42,179 nt of DNA from Thauera butanivorans NBRC 103042. Lineage in GTDB: Bacteria; Pseudomonadota; Gammaproteobacteria; Burkholderiales; Rhodocyclaceae. Positions 1 to 8,984 of this stretch are shown here, piece after piece. Both the position numbers and the translations under genes were made by a program. The DNA lies in NCBI RefSeq assembly GCF_001591165.1, contig NZ_BCUG01000053.1:1-42179 (forward strand). Direction: 5' to 3'. The notes beneath the pieces were generated by a model that saw only the letters and a list, made by a program, of their open reading frames with translations, was not told the DNA's origin and ran no database searches. Each line of letters opens with the position of its first letter. Position 1 is the first letter of the stretch.

Positions 1-441
1 GCGGCCGATCGCCGGCAGCGGCGTGTTCGGGCGCTGGAAGAGCTCGATGCTGCGCTGGCCGGCGACGTGGTTCTCCAGCAGGTAGCCGTGCCATTCGCTG
101 CCGGCGAACAGGTACGAGGACACGCGATCGGCGGCCTGGACGCGGGTGTCGAACGGGTCGCCGTTGCTGAAGAGCGCGTAGCCGAGTGCCGAGTCCTGCG
201 GCAAGGCGGTGATGACGACCTTGGCGCCGCCGTACAGGTCGGTCGACAGCGAGCGGATGGCCACGAAGAGCTTGCGCAGGCGAAAGCGGCCGTAGGCGCG
301 GTCGAGGTCGGAGATGTCCGGGAAGACGTTGTTCATCTGGCCGTCGACGATGACGGTGCCGGTCGCGGCACCACCGCCCTCGGGCACGTCGTCCATGACC
401 TGGCTGGCGACGAAGACAATGTTTTGGGCGTGGATGGGCAT
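1..441 (-). CDS. Phage tail-region protein, N-terminal part (cut by window edge)
   Basis: An open frame begins at an ATG at 441 and runs off the left edge, so only the first 147 codons are visible. The translation starts MPIHAQNIVFVASQVMDD and includes the stretch FPDISDLDRAYG. It starts 5 bp after the stop of the preceding gene, as in a tight tail operon. I recognise the opening as a conserved protein found after the tape measure in lambda-like prophages of proteobacteria, probably a distal tail or baseplate component, but no named domain is visible. Function is inferred from position only. Confidence 0.7.
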   Translation of the reverse strand, partial: MPIHAQNIVFVASQVMDDVPEGGGAATGTVIVDGQMNNVFPDISDLDRAYGRFRLRKLFVAIRSLSTDLYGGAKVVITALPQDSALGYALFSNGDPFDTRVQAADRVSSYLFAGSEWHGYLLENHVAGQRSIELFQRPNTPLPAIGR

Positions 442-446
442 GGGGG

Positions 447-833
447 TTACACCTCGATCAGAGGGAGCGTGATGCGATAGTTGCTGGCAGCGGTCAGGTC
501 GCAGGCAGGACGCACCGGCGCGGCATCGAACGCGCGGGCGTTGTCGTGCATGACGATGAACTGGCGACCGTCGGCCAGGGTGAGAATGAAGCGTTCGTCG
601 GGCATGGCCCGCTGGGCCTGCAGTGCGAGGACCACGCTCCGCTCGACCCATCCACCGTTCGGATTGCTCGCGAGCGTGATCTGCCGGCCCGAACTCCGCA
701 GGCCGACATGCACGATCAGCGCCCCGGTCAGGCTGTATTCCGTGCTCTGCTCGACGGCTGACCAGGCGAACTCATCGCTCCACCACACGTCTTCAGGGAT
801 CTGGATGGCGCCAAGGGTATGATTGCGCAGCAT
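447..833 (-). CDS. Conserved phage tail protein, 128 aa, unknown function
   Basis: A 128-residue soluble protein (MLRNHTLGAIQIPEDVWWSD...) follows the tape measure gene with a 3-bp gap and precedes the partial tail gene by 5 bp. It is rich in beta-strand-forming stretches and has no signal peptide or membrane segment. In lambda-type phages this position holds tail-tip proteins such as M or L, so a tail-tip role is plausible. I see no motif that settles it. Coding is well supported by codon use and tight spacing; the function is inference. Confidence 0.7.
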   Translation of the reverse strand: MLRNHTLGAIQIPEDVWWSDEFAWSAVEQSTEYSLTGALIVHVGLRSSGRQITLASNPNGGWVERSVVLALQAQRAMPDERFILTLADGRQFIVMHDNARAFDAAPVRPACDLTAASNYRITLPLIEV

Positions 834-836
834 GGT

Positions 837-3800
837 TCAGGACCTCGCCATGTCGGCTTCGAGTTGGCGCAGCAGATCGACCAGAGCGTCAGCGCTGTTC
901 TTGTCGGTGGTATTGATGGCCGTTCTTCGGCCTGAATTGGAGCCAGACCCAATTTCAACTCGGTGAACAGATGTGTAGCCATGTGCAGGCTGCGCGGCAG
1001 AAGTGGGGGTTTGGCGCTGCGCAGATTCTTTTTCGCGCTGCCGGGCCTGCTCAAGTTGCAGGCGCTCCAGTTCAGCCAGCTTGCCTAACGCCCGGTTGAA
1101 ATCGGCGACAGCCTGAGTATTCCCGTCTGCCTTGGCCTCATCGCGACGGGACTCCAAGTCTGCGCGGCGAGCCGCAAAGCGGCGACGCTCCACGTCTTCA
1201 TAGCGGCCAAGGAGATTATCGATCTCATCCGCGATGGCGTCGTTGGCGGCCCGTGCATCGTCAGCAGCCTGCCGCAGCTGATTGCGGACATCGGCCAGGG
1301 CACTGCGCAGCTCGGACAAATTCTGCGAGCCTAGTGCCTCAGCCTGTCGCACGAGAGAAGACAATGTGCGCTCTTGGTCCTTGAGCCCCACGCTCCCTTC
1401 GTCGACGGCCTGGCTGAAACGCTCGACCTCGACGTTGAGCTTGATATGCTCGATTCGCGCACGGTAGATCGACTCTTCCAGTTTGTACATCGACTGGGTG
1501 TCTTCCCAGAAGCCCTTCCATGTCAGGCTGGAGTTCTGAATCTTTTTTCCGAATGATTCAACAGTGCTTGCAGCCCGATCTGCTGCGGCTTCGGCGGCGG
1601 TAATGTCTGCCTCCAGTTTGCTGATCGGGTCTTCGGCGACTAGCTGATTCGCACTCAATCGCAGTGCGTCAACACTTTTCGTAAATTGCCCCAGCATCCT
1701 GTTTTCGATGGGGCCGTCGGTAAGTGCCTCGATTTTTGTAATTGCGTTATAAGCGGCTTCAGAGGCTTCGCGAACCCGCTCCTTGGCGTCTGTCCAGATG
1801 CCGGCAAAATATTTTGCGATATCCCCGCCCGCACTGGTGGCAGTGTTCAGCGCAGTCACTCCGGCCGCAGCTTTGGCCGCCGAATCACCAACCTCGCCAT
1901 TTACATCTGCCGCACCCGCCTTCGCCTGCATGGCCCGAATCGCGGCATCTGCTTCCGCGTGCAACTGCTTGGCCAACTCGGCACTGATCTGCCCTTCTAT
2001 CTGCTTGGCCGTGGCCGAGGCCTTGGCGGCTTCGAGCTCGGCCATCTTGGCCTTGTCGAGCCGCTCGGTTTCGGTCAGTTCCTTTTCTTGCGCTTCGATT
2101 TTTGCGAGCTGGGCCGTCGCCTCTTCATGCTGGGCGCGCGCCTTCAGTTCAGCCATACGGGCTTCCTGCCGCTTTGCTTCAACCGCGCGCCAGGCCGCTG
2201 CAACTTCGTTTTCTGTTGCACGGGCAGACTGCTCTGCCCTGCGAATCTGAGCCAGCTTGAGCTGTCCCAGCCGCTCTTCTGTCGATAACTGCGCCTGCCG
2301 GGCGCGTGACTCGGCGTCGATATTGCGCAAGGTGTCAGCTACAGCATCACGGTACAGGCCAGCAGCACGCACCGCCCTGGCACGAGCGGCAGTTACCGCG
2401 TCCTGGGTGGCGATCCCCGCACGTTCATCCTCTTCAAGATTTCGCACCTCTCGCTGAACAGCCTCATATGCCGCTCGCAAGTCATCCAACCTATCAGAAT
2501 TATCCTTAACGGCTGCGGCTGCGGCCTCGCGGGCGGCAGCTTCCATTTGGGACTGCTGCGCCGCGGCGGATGCTGCCTCGGCTTCTTCACGCGCCAACTC
2601 GATCTTCTGCCGGGTCTGCTCAATGATCTTGCGCTTTGCATCGGACTCCTGAACATCCGCCGCAACTGCCTGCTCCTGAGCAGCCAGTTGTGACTGCAAA
2701 GTCGCAAGCTGGGCAGCTCGGGCTTCAGCCACCGTGGACATTGCTGCAGCGACGGCTGCTGCGGCATGTGCTTCGGCATCGAGCCGTTGTTGCACATCCC
2801 CCATCGCCTGCGCATACTGGCTGACAGCATTGGATTCAGCCTGACGCGCTTTCAATGCCTTTTCACTTTGCTTGATATAGCCTTCCGCAGCGGCATTGGC
2901 CTGTGCGTAAGCATTGGTGATCAGAAGCCAGCCGTTGCTGCTCTTTTCTGCTGCAGCCCCCGTTCCTGCGACAGAATCTGTAAAAGCATCCTGAATGCCC
3001 TTTGCAATCATCGTCTGGCTCGCGATCTGGTTGATCAGCTCCAGTGACTCATCGGCGAGCTTGCCAATTTCGCCGCGCAAATCCCGCCAATTTCCAGAAG
3101 TGATCGCCCCAACAGCCGTGCCCAGCGCCCGGGCAAAGAAGGTGACGCCTTCTGCCGCTACGACGAAAACTGTGCCAATTGTCAGGACTCCCTCACGCAG
3201 CCCAGCCATGACGCCCGTCACTGCCGTCATGACAATCTCGACCTGAGTGAACGTCCCGATCGCATTCGTGATCGCGCTCGTCAGCCGGCCCCAGCTCGCC
3301 GCGTAACCCTGGACGTCACTGCCCGTGCCATACAGTTTGTTCAGTTGCATTGCCATCGCCGGCAGCAGATCTTCAGCAAGCACCTGGCCGGTTTCGACCA
3401 TCTTGATGAGTTCCGCCTCGGTCAGGCCAGCACCATCTGCCGCCGCTTTCAAGGCGCCAGGCAGGCGCTCGGCGAGCTGCTGGCGCAGCTCTTCCATGCT
3501 GACGACGCCTTTGCTGACCATCTGGGACAGCGCCAGCATCGCACCATCCGTATCTGCTGCCGATTTTCCGAGCCGGGCCATTGCACCTGCCACAGCCTCG
3601 AATACGTCGCGGGCGCCCTGCCCCTCCAGGGCTGTGCCACGGGTTACCGCAAGGAACGACGCATATGCCTTTGAGGCCGACCCCAACTCCAGCCCCAGGC
3701 GGTTCGCCGTGGCAGTAATGTAGCCAAGCTCAGCGGCCGCTGCCTGGCCGCTGCCCTTGATTGCCGCCAAGGTACGGTTGAGGCTATCGAATTCGACTGC

Positions 3801-5120
3801 AGCACGGGCAACACGGTCCACACTGAACGCCGCCGCAATTTCGCGGGACACAGGACTCAGCCGTGAAATGAAAGTGCCGATACCACCACTCGCCCGTGCT
3901 ACAGATGCGGTAAAGGGATCGACACCGCCTGCCATTTCGGCTTTCAGAGCTGCAATACGCTTTTGCCCGGCACTCCAGGCGCGGTCGAAATCGGTGCCCG
4001 CTGCCTTGGCATCGACTGCCAAACGCTGCAGCCCTTGCTGAATGCCCAGAATTTCCGCCTGGATCACCTTCGAAGAACGGATGCCGATCGTATTGAAGGC
4101 GTTTTGCGTGACAGCCGCGAGTGCACGCGTCTGCTCGGCATAGCGCTTGGCTGCGGCCTCGGATTCCGCATAAGCGCGCTTTTCCGCTGCGAGCTGCTCT
4201 TGAGCTGCGCGAGCCAGCTTGGCTTTGGATGCAGCGACGATGGCGGCAAGGCGGTCTTCTTCCTGGGCTTGCTGGCGGGCGGCAGCGGCGCGTTCTTTCC
4301 CAGCCTGAGCCAACATAGCGACAGCAGATACCTGTGCGTTAGCCGCAACAGTGGCAGCCGCCATCTCGGAAACAAGGCGCTTCTCCTCTGCCCCCAAGAA
4401 ACGAGAATTGATGCCCGCCTCTTGCATCTCTTGGCGAAGTCGATGCAGCGTCTCACGGCCTTTTTCATATGCCGGCTTCAGGCGCTGTGCCTCAGCCACG
4501 TTCTTCTTGAACGCAGATTCTGCTTCCCGCGATGCTTTGCCCGCCTCGCGCATCGCTTGCGCTACCGGATCATAGGCCTGCTTGAGCGCACCAACGGTTT
4601 TCCCCGCCTCAGTACTGGCTGTTCTCAAATCGGCAAGGCGAGCCCTTGCAGCCGCGATCTGGTTTGCAAAAGCGGCTGTTTCTGTACCACTTTCCTTTGA
4701 TCTCGCAGTCAGGCTCTGTAGCCCATCCCTTGCAGCCGCGACCTCTGCCTTCAGGCGTTCGTGGGCACGAGCAGCCGAGGCAAGCGCAGCCGCTGCGTCT
4801 CGCTCGGACTTTGTTGCAGCGTCGACCGCCACCCTCTTCTCGCGCAGCACACTCATTGCCGCACTTGTCGCGGCCTGGGCCTTCTGTAGTTCGGTGGCGT
4901 ACCCTCGCGTCTCGCGCTTAAGTTCAACGAATGAGGTTACTAGTTGCTGCTGTCGACCGACCTTTTTTAACTGTTCAGCAAGCTCAGCAAAACGCGGTCC
5001 AGCCTCTCCGCCTTCACGAGCAAGGGCCTCGATTTGTTGGACCAGCGCGGATACGTCCGACTGCCCGGACGTTTCAGCATTGATGCGGAGCGCGACTTCT
5101 TGGGATTCGGCGAGTGCCAT
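837..5120 (-). CDS. Tail tape measure protein
   Basis: At 1427 residues this is by far the longest gene in the window, as expected for the protein that sets tail length and passes through the tail tube. Residues about 20-430 and 740-1380 are Ala/Glu/Lys/Arg-rich and look like long coiled coils. Residues about 440-600 match the tape-measure domain of lambda-like phages (start FDSLNRTLAAIKG, end near MQLNKLYG). A hydrophobic Gly/Ala/Val-rich stretch follows at about 615-675. It lies directly downstream of the tail tube gene with only 73 bp between them. No tail-assembly chaperone pair is present in that gap, which is unusual. The tail could be about 200 nm long if the usual relation of roughly 1.5 angstrom per residue holds. 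Confidence 0.95.
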   Translation of the reverse strand: MALAESQEVALRINAETSGQSDVSALVQQIEALAREGGEAGPRFAELAEQLKKVGRQQQLVTSFVELKRETRGYATELQKAQAATSAAMSVLREKRVAVDAATKSERDAAAALASAARAHERLKAEVAAARDGLQSLTARSKESGTETAAFANQIAAARARLADLRTASTEAGKTVGALKQAYDPVAQAMREAGKASREAESAFKKNVAEAQRLKPAYEKGRETLHRLRQEMQEAGINSRFLGAEEKRLVSEMAAATVAANAQVSAVAMLAQAGKERAAAARQQAQEEDRLAAIVAASKAKLARAAQEQLAAEKRAYAESEAAAKRYAEQTRALAAVTQNAFNTIGIRSSKVIQAEILGIQQGLQRLAVDAKAAGTDFDRAWSAGQKRIAALKAEMAGGVDPFTASVARASGGIGTFISRLSPVSREIAAAFSVDRVARAAVEFDSLNRTLAAIKGSGQAAAAELGYITATANRLGLELGSASKAYASFLAVTRGTALEGQGARDVFEAVAGAMARLGKSAADTDGAMLALSQMVSKGVVSMEELRQQLAERLPGALKAAADGAGLTEAELIKMVETGQVLAEDLLPAMAMQLNKLYGTGSDVQGYAASWGRLTSAITNAIGTFTQVEIVMTAVTGVMAGLREGVLTIGTVFVVAAEGVTFFARALGTAVGAITSGNWRDLRGEIGKLADESLELINQIASQTMIAKGIQDAFTDSVAGTGAAAEKSSNGWLLITNAYAQANAAAEGYIKQSEKALKARQAESNAVSQYAQAMGDVQQRLDAEAHAAAAVAAAMSTVAEARAAQLATLQSQLAAQEQAVAADVQESDAKRKIIEQTRQKIELAREEAEAASAAAQQSQMEAAAREAAAAAVKDNSDRLDDLRAAYEAVQREVRNLEEDERAGIATQDAVTAARARAVRAAGLYRDAVADTLRNIDAESRARQAQLSTEERLGQLKLAQIRRAEQSARATENEVAAAWRAVEAKRQEARMAELKARAQHEEATAQLAKIEAQEKELTETERLDKAKMAELEAAKASATAKQIEGQISAELAKQLHAEADAAIRAMQAKAGAADVNGEVGDSAAKAAAGVTALNTATSAGGDIAKYFAGIWTDAKERVREASEAAYNAITKIEALTDGPIENRMLGQFTKSVDALRLSANQLVAEDPISKLEADITAAEAAADRAASTVESFGKKIQNSSLTWKGFWEDTQSMYKLEESIYRARIEHIKLNVEVERFSQAVDEGSVGLKDQERTLSSLVRQAEALGSQNLSELRSALADVRNQLRQAADDARAANDAIADEIDNLLGRYEDVERRRFAARRADLESRRDEAKADGNTQAVADFNRALGKLAELERLQLEQARQREKESAQRQTPTSAAQPAHGYTSVHRVEIGSGSNSGRRTAINTTDKNSADALVDLLRQLEADMARS

Positions 5121-5145
5121 GATCGACCTGCATGGGACAAGGCTC

Positions 5146-5174
5146 GGCCGCCCTGCCCCATGGGCAAGGCGGCC
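5146..5174 (-). other. Strong stem-loop between tail tube and tape measure genes
   Basis: A 13-bp stem (arms 5146-5158 and 5162-5174, one G-U pair in the minus-strand RNA) closes a 3-nt loop. It occupies most of the 73-bp gap between the tail tube stop and the tape measure start. No U-run follows, so it is not a canonical intrinsic terminator. It may be an mRNA processing or stability element that sets the ratio of tube to tape measure protein; that is inference. Confidence 0.6.
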
Positions 5175-5193
5175 TGGTCTTGGCCCTCGCGGA

Positions 5194-6120
5194 TCAGACC
5201 ATCAGCTCTTCCATGTACTTGCTCTTGCCCGTGCCGGTGCGGTTGGGGTCTTCGAGCAGGGTGGCCGTGAGCGTCATGGAGGCAAAGTCGGAGCTGACCC
5301 GGTTGCGGCCGCTGGACGGCGAGAACTTGGCGCGGAAGTAGCGGACGATGCTGGGCGCGCCGTTGTCTGCGGCGTTTTCACCGTCGACCTCGATTTCGAA
5401 TTCCGCGCCGGAGTTGACGAAGTTCTGGATCACGTACTGCGGATTGCGGGTGTAGCCGACAACGATGGGCAGGGGCTCATCGTCGACGAACAGGGCATTG
5501 GCGCCTGCGATGAACGCCACGCCCTGCCGGGTGCGCTCGAAATGCGTGTCTTGCGTCAGCGCGGCTGCGCCGATGTGGCGCCAGGTGACGGAGCCGTCCG
5601 TTTCGGTTCCCCCGTCCGTGGGCCAGGTCGGAGCGGCGCTGCCGGTGGTGCCGCCGACCACGGCCAGGTAGGCGGTGCCGGAATCGATGACCAGGGCGCC
5701 CTTGGGATAGTCGGTTTCGTTTTCGCGGGCGGCGGTGGCGTCGATGCTGACCGTCACGGCTACATCGGGGTCGGGAATGTAGCTGAAGCTGACGCGCTCA
5801 CCGGCCCAGGCGGGGTGCTTTTCGCCCGTAATGGCCTGACTGAGCAGTTTTTCGTACTCGCCGCGCATGCCGATGGCGATGGACTCGGGCTTGATGTCAT
5901 CGACCACCATTTCGACGGTGATCGAGGTGATGGCTTCGTCCACGTCGAGTTCGCCGCCGCCGGAGCGCTGGAAGTTCTGCCGCGAGGTGCGCTCGACTTC
6001 GGTGTTTTCGGTGATGGACGTGGTGTTGCCGAGCTGGAACTTGCGGCCGAGGCCGCTGCGCGGGCGGACGTTGACGATGGCGCGGCCCTTGAAGCCGCGC
6101 GTGCTGGATACGATGGGCAT
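5194..6120 (-). CDS. Major tail (tube) protein
   Basis: This 308-residue protein occupies the lambda gpV position, between the gpU-like gene and the tape measure. The N-terminus (MPIVSSTRGFKGRAIVNVRP) and the beta-rich body are typical of siphophage tail tube subunits. A Gly/Thr-rich segment around residues 145-180, with an APTWPTDGGTETDGSVTW-like motif, resembles a small decoration insertion often found in tail tube or fibre proteins. An 18-bp repeat shared with two other late-gene leaders ends 60 bp upstream of the ATG. Tube subunits polymerise around the tape measure and are needed in high copy. Confidence 0.85.
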   Translation of the reverse strand: MPIVSSTRGFKGRAIVNVRPRSGLGRKFQLGNTTSITENTEVERTSRQNFQRSGGGELDVDEAITSITVEMVVDDIKPESIAIGMRGEYEKLLSQAITGEKHPAWAGERVSFSYIPDPDVAVTVSIDATAARENETDYPKGALVIDSGTAYLAVVGGTTGSAAPTWPTDGGTETDGSVTWRHIGAAALTQDTHFERTRQGVAFIAGANALFVDDEPLPIVVGYTRNPQYVIQNFVNSGAEFEIEVDGENAADNGAPSIVRYFRAKFSPSSGRNRVSSDFASMTLTATLLEDPNRTGTGKSKYMEELMV

Positions 6121-6180
6121 GGACTGGCTCCTGCTGTGAGTGTGGTGCAGGTGCCAGTGTGTGGATTGGACGATGAGGAC

Positions 6181-6198
6181 GGCAGGGGACGGATGTCC
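6181..6198 (-). repeat. 18-bp late-gene leader repeat, copy 1
   Basis: The plus strand reads GGCAGGGGACGGATGTCC, identical to 10130-10147 and 13548-13565. Read on the coding (minus) strand it contains the dyad GGAC-ATCC-GTCC and ends 60 bp before the tail tube start codon. It may be a phage-specific regulatory or RNA-hairpin element of late genes. Confidence 0.7.
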
Positions 6199-6218
6199 GG
6201 GCCGCAGGAAAACAGTTG

Positions 6219-6683
6219 CTACGGCCGCGCCAGGTCTTCCACGACGCCTACCCTGATCTGCACCAGCACCGATACGGTGGTGTCGCCATCGGTGCGCGGC
6301 TCGATGCTGCGGCCGATGTAGCGGGTATGGGTGGCCAGGCCGCCCCAGCGCATGTCGCCGCCGAACAGCGCGCGTTTGATGTCCGCCACCAGGGCATGGC
6401 CGGTCGTCATGTGTTGAGCAGGATCACATTCAGCCAAAGCCTGAATGTCGAATGGCAGCAGGATCTGCGCATTGACCGCGCTGCCTGCATGGCTGCCGGA
6501 GCCGTCGGCCGCTTGGCCCTCGACCAGGTCTTCGGGCTCGAACAGGATCAGGGCAGGCAGCTCGGGAACGGCCTTGCGACCCCGGAACACGTTGAGGCCG
6601 GCATCTGTCTGGTAGCCGTCGGCGGACCGAATGCTGCTCAGGCGCTCGGTGATCCGCTGGGCGATGTCGTTGGCCTTGCTCAT
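6219..6683 (-). CDS. Minor tail protein U-like (tail terminator candidate)
   Basis: A 154-residue protein, start chosen at the ATG at 6683 because it overlaps the stop of the Z-like gene by 4 bp (ATGA). The longer open frame upstream is a shadow of that gene. It begins MSKANDIAQRITERLSSI, a typical opening for gpU/tail-terminator proteins that cap the tail and join it to the head. It lies between the Z-like and tail tube genes, exactly the lambda U position. Assignment rests mostly on synteny and size (lambda U is 131 aa); no catalytic motif is expected. Confidence 0.65.
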   Translation of the reverse strand: MSKANDIAQRITERLSSIRSADGYQTDAGLNVFRGRKAVPELPALILFEPEDLVEGQAADGSGSHAGSAVNAQILLPFDIQALAECDPAQHMTTGHALVADIKRALFGGDMRWGGLATHTRYIGRSIEPRTDGDTTVSVLVQIRVGVVEDLARP

Positions 6684-7288
6684 TTGCGAGAGCCCTTGAG
6701 TTCGTAGCGAAATTGCGACGCGTAGGCGTCGGCGAGCATGCGTTTGATGTCCGGTACCGCCTCGGCCCGCCAACGCCGGAAGAGTTGATCCGGCGACGGA
6801 CCATAGAGATGCTTGATGTCTCTGCCCTGTCGAATGAACACGCCCATGCCGTTTCCGCCGGCCGTATTGCCGGCACGAAGCGGCACCAGGAAGGCGCCGG
6901 GCATGATCTTGCGGCCACCGGTGCGCGCCACCTTGACCGCCACCCCAGCCTGTTTGCGGCCGGCGCCAATGCCGCGACGGGGGTCGCCCTTGGCACGCCG
7001 GGCGGGCTTGGTGATTTGCGCGGCGGAGAAGCGCGCAAGCCGTACTGCTCGCAAACGCATGCGCACCTCTGCGACCGGCATGGCCGCTGTGGCCGGCTGG
7101 GTACGCATCTGCTGCGCGATGTAGCTTTGTGGCAGGTTGATCTGACTGGCAATGTCTCGTTTTGCCATGGTGGACACCCGCGCGGCGACCGTGTTGGCCG
7201 CTCGGTACGCCGCCCTGGCAGAGGCTTCAGGCACGGCGCGCAGCCGCTTGGCGGCGCTGCGGATCGCATCGATGCCCTCGATTTTCAT
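6680..7288 (-). CDS. Prophage minor tail protein Z-like
   Basis: A 202-residue basic protein beginning MKIEGIDAIRSAAKRLRAVP, the characteristic start of the prophage minor tail Z family (lambda gpZ, tail completion). The ATG at 7288 overlaps the stop of the FII-like gene by 4 bp, which fixes the start. The region around residues 90-140 is rich in Arg/Lys/Gly. Z-like proteins act late in tail assembly so that the tail can join the head. The gene couples by an ATGA overlap to the U-like gene that follows. Confidence 0.75.
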   Translation of the reverse strand: MKIEGIDAIRSAAKRLRAVPEASARAAYRAANTVAARVSTMAKRDIASQINLPQSYIAQQMRTQPATAAMPVAEVRMRLRAVRLARFSAAQITKPARRAKGDPRRGIGAGRKQAGVAVKVARTGGRKIMPGAFLVPLRAGNTAGGNGMGVFIRQGRDIKHLYGPSPDQLFRRWRAEAVPDIKRMLADAYASQFRYELKGSRK

Positions 7289-7578
7289 GCCGGCAGCAAC
7301 ACCCATTCCGGCACGTCGGCATCCGAGCGCAAGGGGGCATCGAGCGTCCACACGTCTGCACCCACCGTCAGGCTGTCACCGGCCCGGGGGGCGCATTCTT
7401 CGGGGAGTGTGGCGGTGGTGACGACGCGATCGACCAGGCCATCTTCGCCAATCAACTCGACGTTGCGGGAAATGACCGCCGGCACCGGAACGGGATGGGA
7501 GGACAAGACCGCCTCCTCGCCCAGGTGGGCGAAGAGGCGGTTGCGGGCGCGGCTGAATGCGGCCGAGGCGCGGGCCAT
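7285..7578 (-). CDS. Head-tail attachment protein, lambda FII-like
   Basis: A 97-residue protein in the lambda FII position directly after the capsid gene (1-bp gap). It has an alpha-helical N-terminus (MARASAAFSRARNRLFAHLG) followed by short beta strands, with a D-V-W-T-L motif near the end, as in FII/phage attachment family members (lambda FII is 117 aa). FII forms the head side of the connector to which tails bind. The start is well fixed by the neighbouring stop at 7580. Confidence 0.75.
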   Translation of the reverse strand: MARASAAFSRARNRLFAHLGEEAVLSSHPVPVPAVISRNVELIGEDGLVDRVVTTATLPEECAPRAGDSLTVGADVWTLDAPLRSDADVPEWVLLPA

Positions 7579-7579
7579 A

Positions 7580-8578
7580 TCAGGTGCGAGTCAGGCGGAT
7601 GACGGCGCGCGGGCGGGTGTTGATGGCCAGCGGGTTGGATTGCACTTGGATGTCCACGCCGGTGTTCATGCGCTTGGGCTCGGTCTTGAGGTAGAACGGC
7701 AGGCCCGGGGTATTGACCGTTTCCATGTAGTCGGCCGGGGCGTAGTGGACCAGGAACATGTCGGGGACACCCTCGGGGACGAGGATGGCTTCGTTGGTGG
7801 GCACGAAGGGCTGGCCGGCGACGCTGCCCCGGTAGTTTTCCCAGGTGACGCCACCGAAGCTCAGGCCGGCACGGGCGTCGGTGCGCAGGGCTTCGCCGTC
7901 CTTCCAGCGCTCGTAGGCAGCCTTGAGTTCCGGGTGCCCGACAAAGTCGTCGAAGAAGGTGTCGCCGCAGAATGCGCGCCAGCCGCGAATGAAGGCGGCA
8001 CCGAGCACGTCTTCGGACTTGCGCTTGGCTTGCACCACCGTCTTGAGCAAGTCGGTCGTGTCATCGTCCAGATTCATGTCGTGTGAGATCTGGGACACGC
8101 CGAACTTGTCGTACAGGTCTTCGAGCACGGTGGTGCCGTCGGCATCGAGGATCTGCCCCTTGAGCGCGCCCATGCGATGGAATTCGATGGTGGTCTCGAT
8201 GTCGCGACGGTGGCGGTTGCCGATGCGCAGCACCTTGCCCTGCACGGTTTCCACTTCCGACTGTTGGCCGAAGGCGCGGGCGTTCTGGACTTCATCCGCC
8301 ATCATGGCGTCGTCGCGCTTGAGGTGCTTGGCCTTGAAAGCCACGGCACGGCGCTTGTTGCGGGCGATGGTTTCGCCCGGCTGGCCCCGTTCGCCGGCCT
8401 TGACCAGGCGCAGCACGTCGCCGTCGAGCTCGAACCAGGCGTCGGTGGTTTCGATGGGGTCGTTGAGGAACAGGCCGAGGTCGAGCAAACGCGTCGGCCG
8501 GAACGGCACTTCGCTGATCGCGGCAGACAGCGTGGTGACGCGGAAGGCGTCGTCGTTGAAAACGTCCATGGTAGCCAT
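7580..8578 (-). CDS. Major capsid protein, lambda gpE family
   Basis: A 332-residue protein with clear likeness to lambda gpE: an N-terminus with VTTLSAAISEVPFRPTRLLD and a conserved region PEGVPDMFLVHYAPADYMET near the C-terminus. Lambda gpE is 341 aa. The subunit builds the HK97-fold icosahedral shell. It follows the decoration protein gene, as in lambda D-E. A Shine-Dalgarno-like AGGAGAT lies shortly before the ATG at 8578. Confidence 0.95.
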   Translation of the reverse strand: MATMDVFNDDAFRVTTLSAAISEVPFRPTRLLDLGLFLNDPIETTDAWFELDGDVLRLVKAGERGQPGETIARNKRRAVAFKAKHLKRDDAMMADEVQNARAFGQQSEVETVQGKVLRIGNRHRRDIETTIEFHRMGALKGQILDADGTTVLEDLYDKFGVSQISHDMNLDDDTTDLLKTVVQAKRKSEDVLGAAFIRGWRAFCGDTFFDDFVGHPELKAAYERWKDGEALRTDARAGLSFGGVTWENYRGSVAGQPFVPTNEAILVPEGVPDMFLVHYAPADYMETVNTPGLPFYLKTEPKRMNTGVDIQVQSNPLAINTRPRAVIRLTRT

Positions 8579-8610
8579 GTGGGCTATCTCCTATGTTGTG
8601 TGGCTGGCGA

Positions 8611-8967
8611 TCAGCGGAAGATGATGTGGGCGGGGGCAAGATCGGCCTTGCCGTGCGCGTCGATGCCGGTGAGTTCGGATTCTTTGACTTCGGCATGGCG
8701 GAACACGCCGACACCGGGCGCATCGGCAGTGGTGGCATCGACTTCGTCGTAGAGGATGGCGACAGCCGTGCCGAGGCCCGTGGTGGAGTCGGCATTGCTG
8801 TATTTGCCGTATTTGCCCTGGTTGGCGCCTTCGGTAGTGATTCTGCCGAGCACCTGGCCGACGGGCAGGACGCCCTGTCCGGATGCGATGATGATGCGCT
8901 CGCGGCTGAGGGTGCCGTTGGCTTCGGCCAGCAGAAACTGGCCGGCGCGGGACTTTTCGGTGAGCAT
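8611..8967 (-). CDS. Head decoration protein, lambda gpD family
   Basis: A 118-residue beta-rich protein beginning MLTEKSRAGQFLLAEANGTLS, with the motif VGQVLGRITTEGANQGKYG typical of the HDPD/gpD family (lambda gpD is 110 aa). It binds as trimers on the expanded capsid and stabilises it. It lies between the protease and major capsid genes, the same order as lambda C-D-E. An AGGAGAT ribosome-binding site is visible just upstream. Confidence 0.9.
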   Translation of the reverse strand: MLTEKSRAGQFLLAEANGTLSRERIIIASGQGVLPVGQVLGRITTEGANQGKYGKYSNADSTTGLGTAVAILYDEVDATTADAPGVGVFRHAEVKESELTGIDAHGKADLAPAHIIFR

Positions 8968-8984
8968 GTTTGCGATCTCCTGGA

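Noticed and set aside
4582-6321. 579-aa plus-strand open frame
   Set aside because: Lies opposite the tape measure and tail tube genes, with low-complexity composition and no ribosome-binding site.
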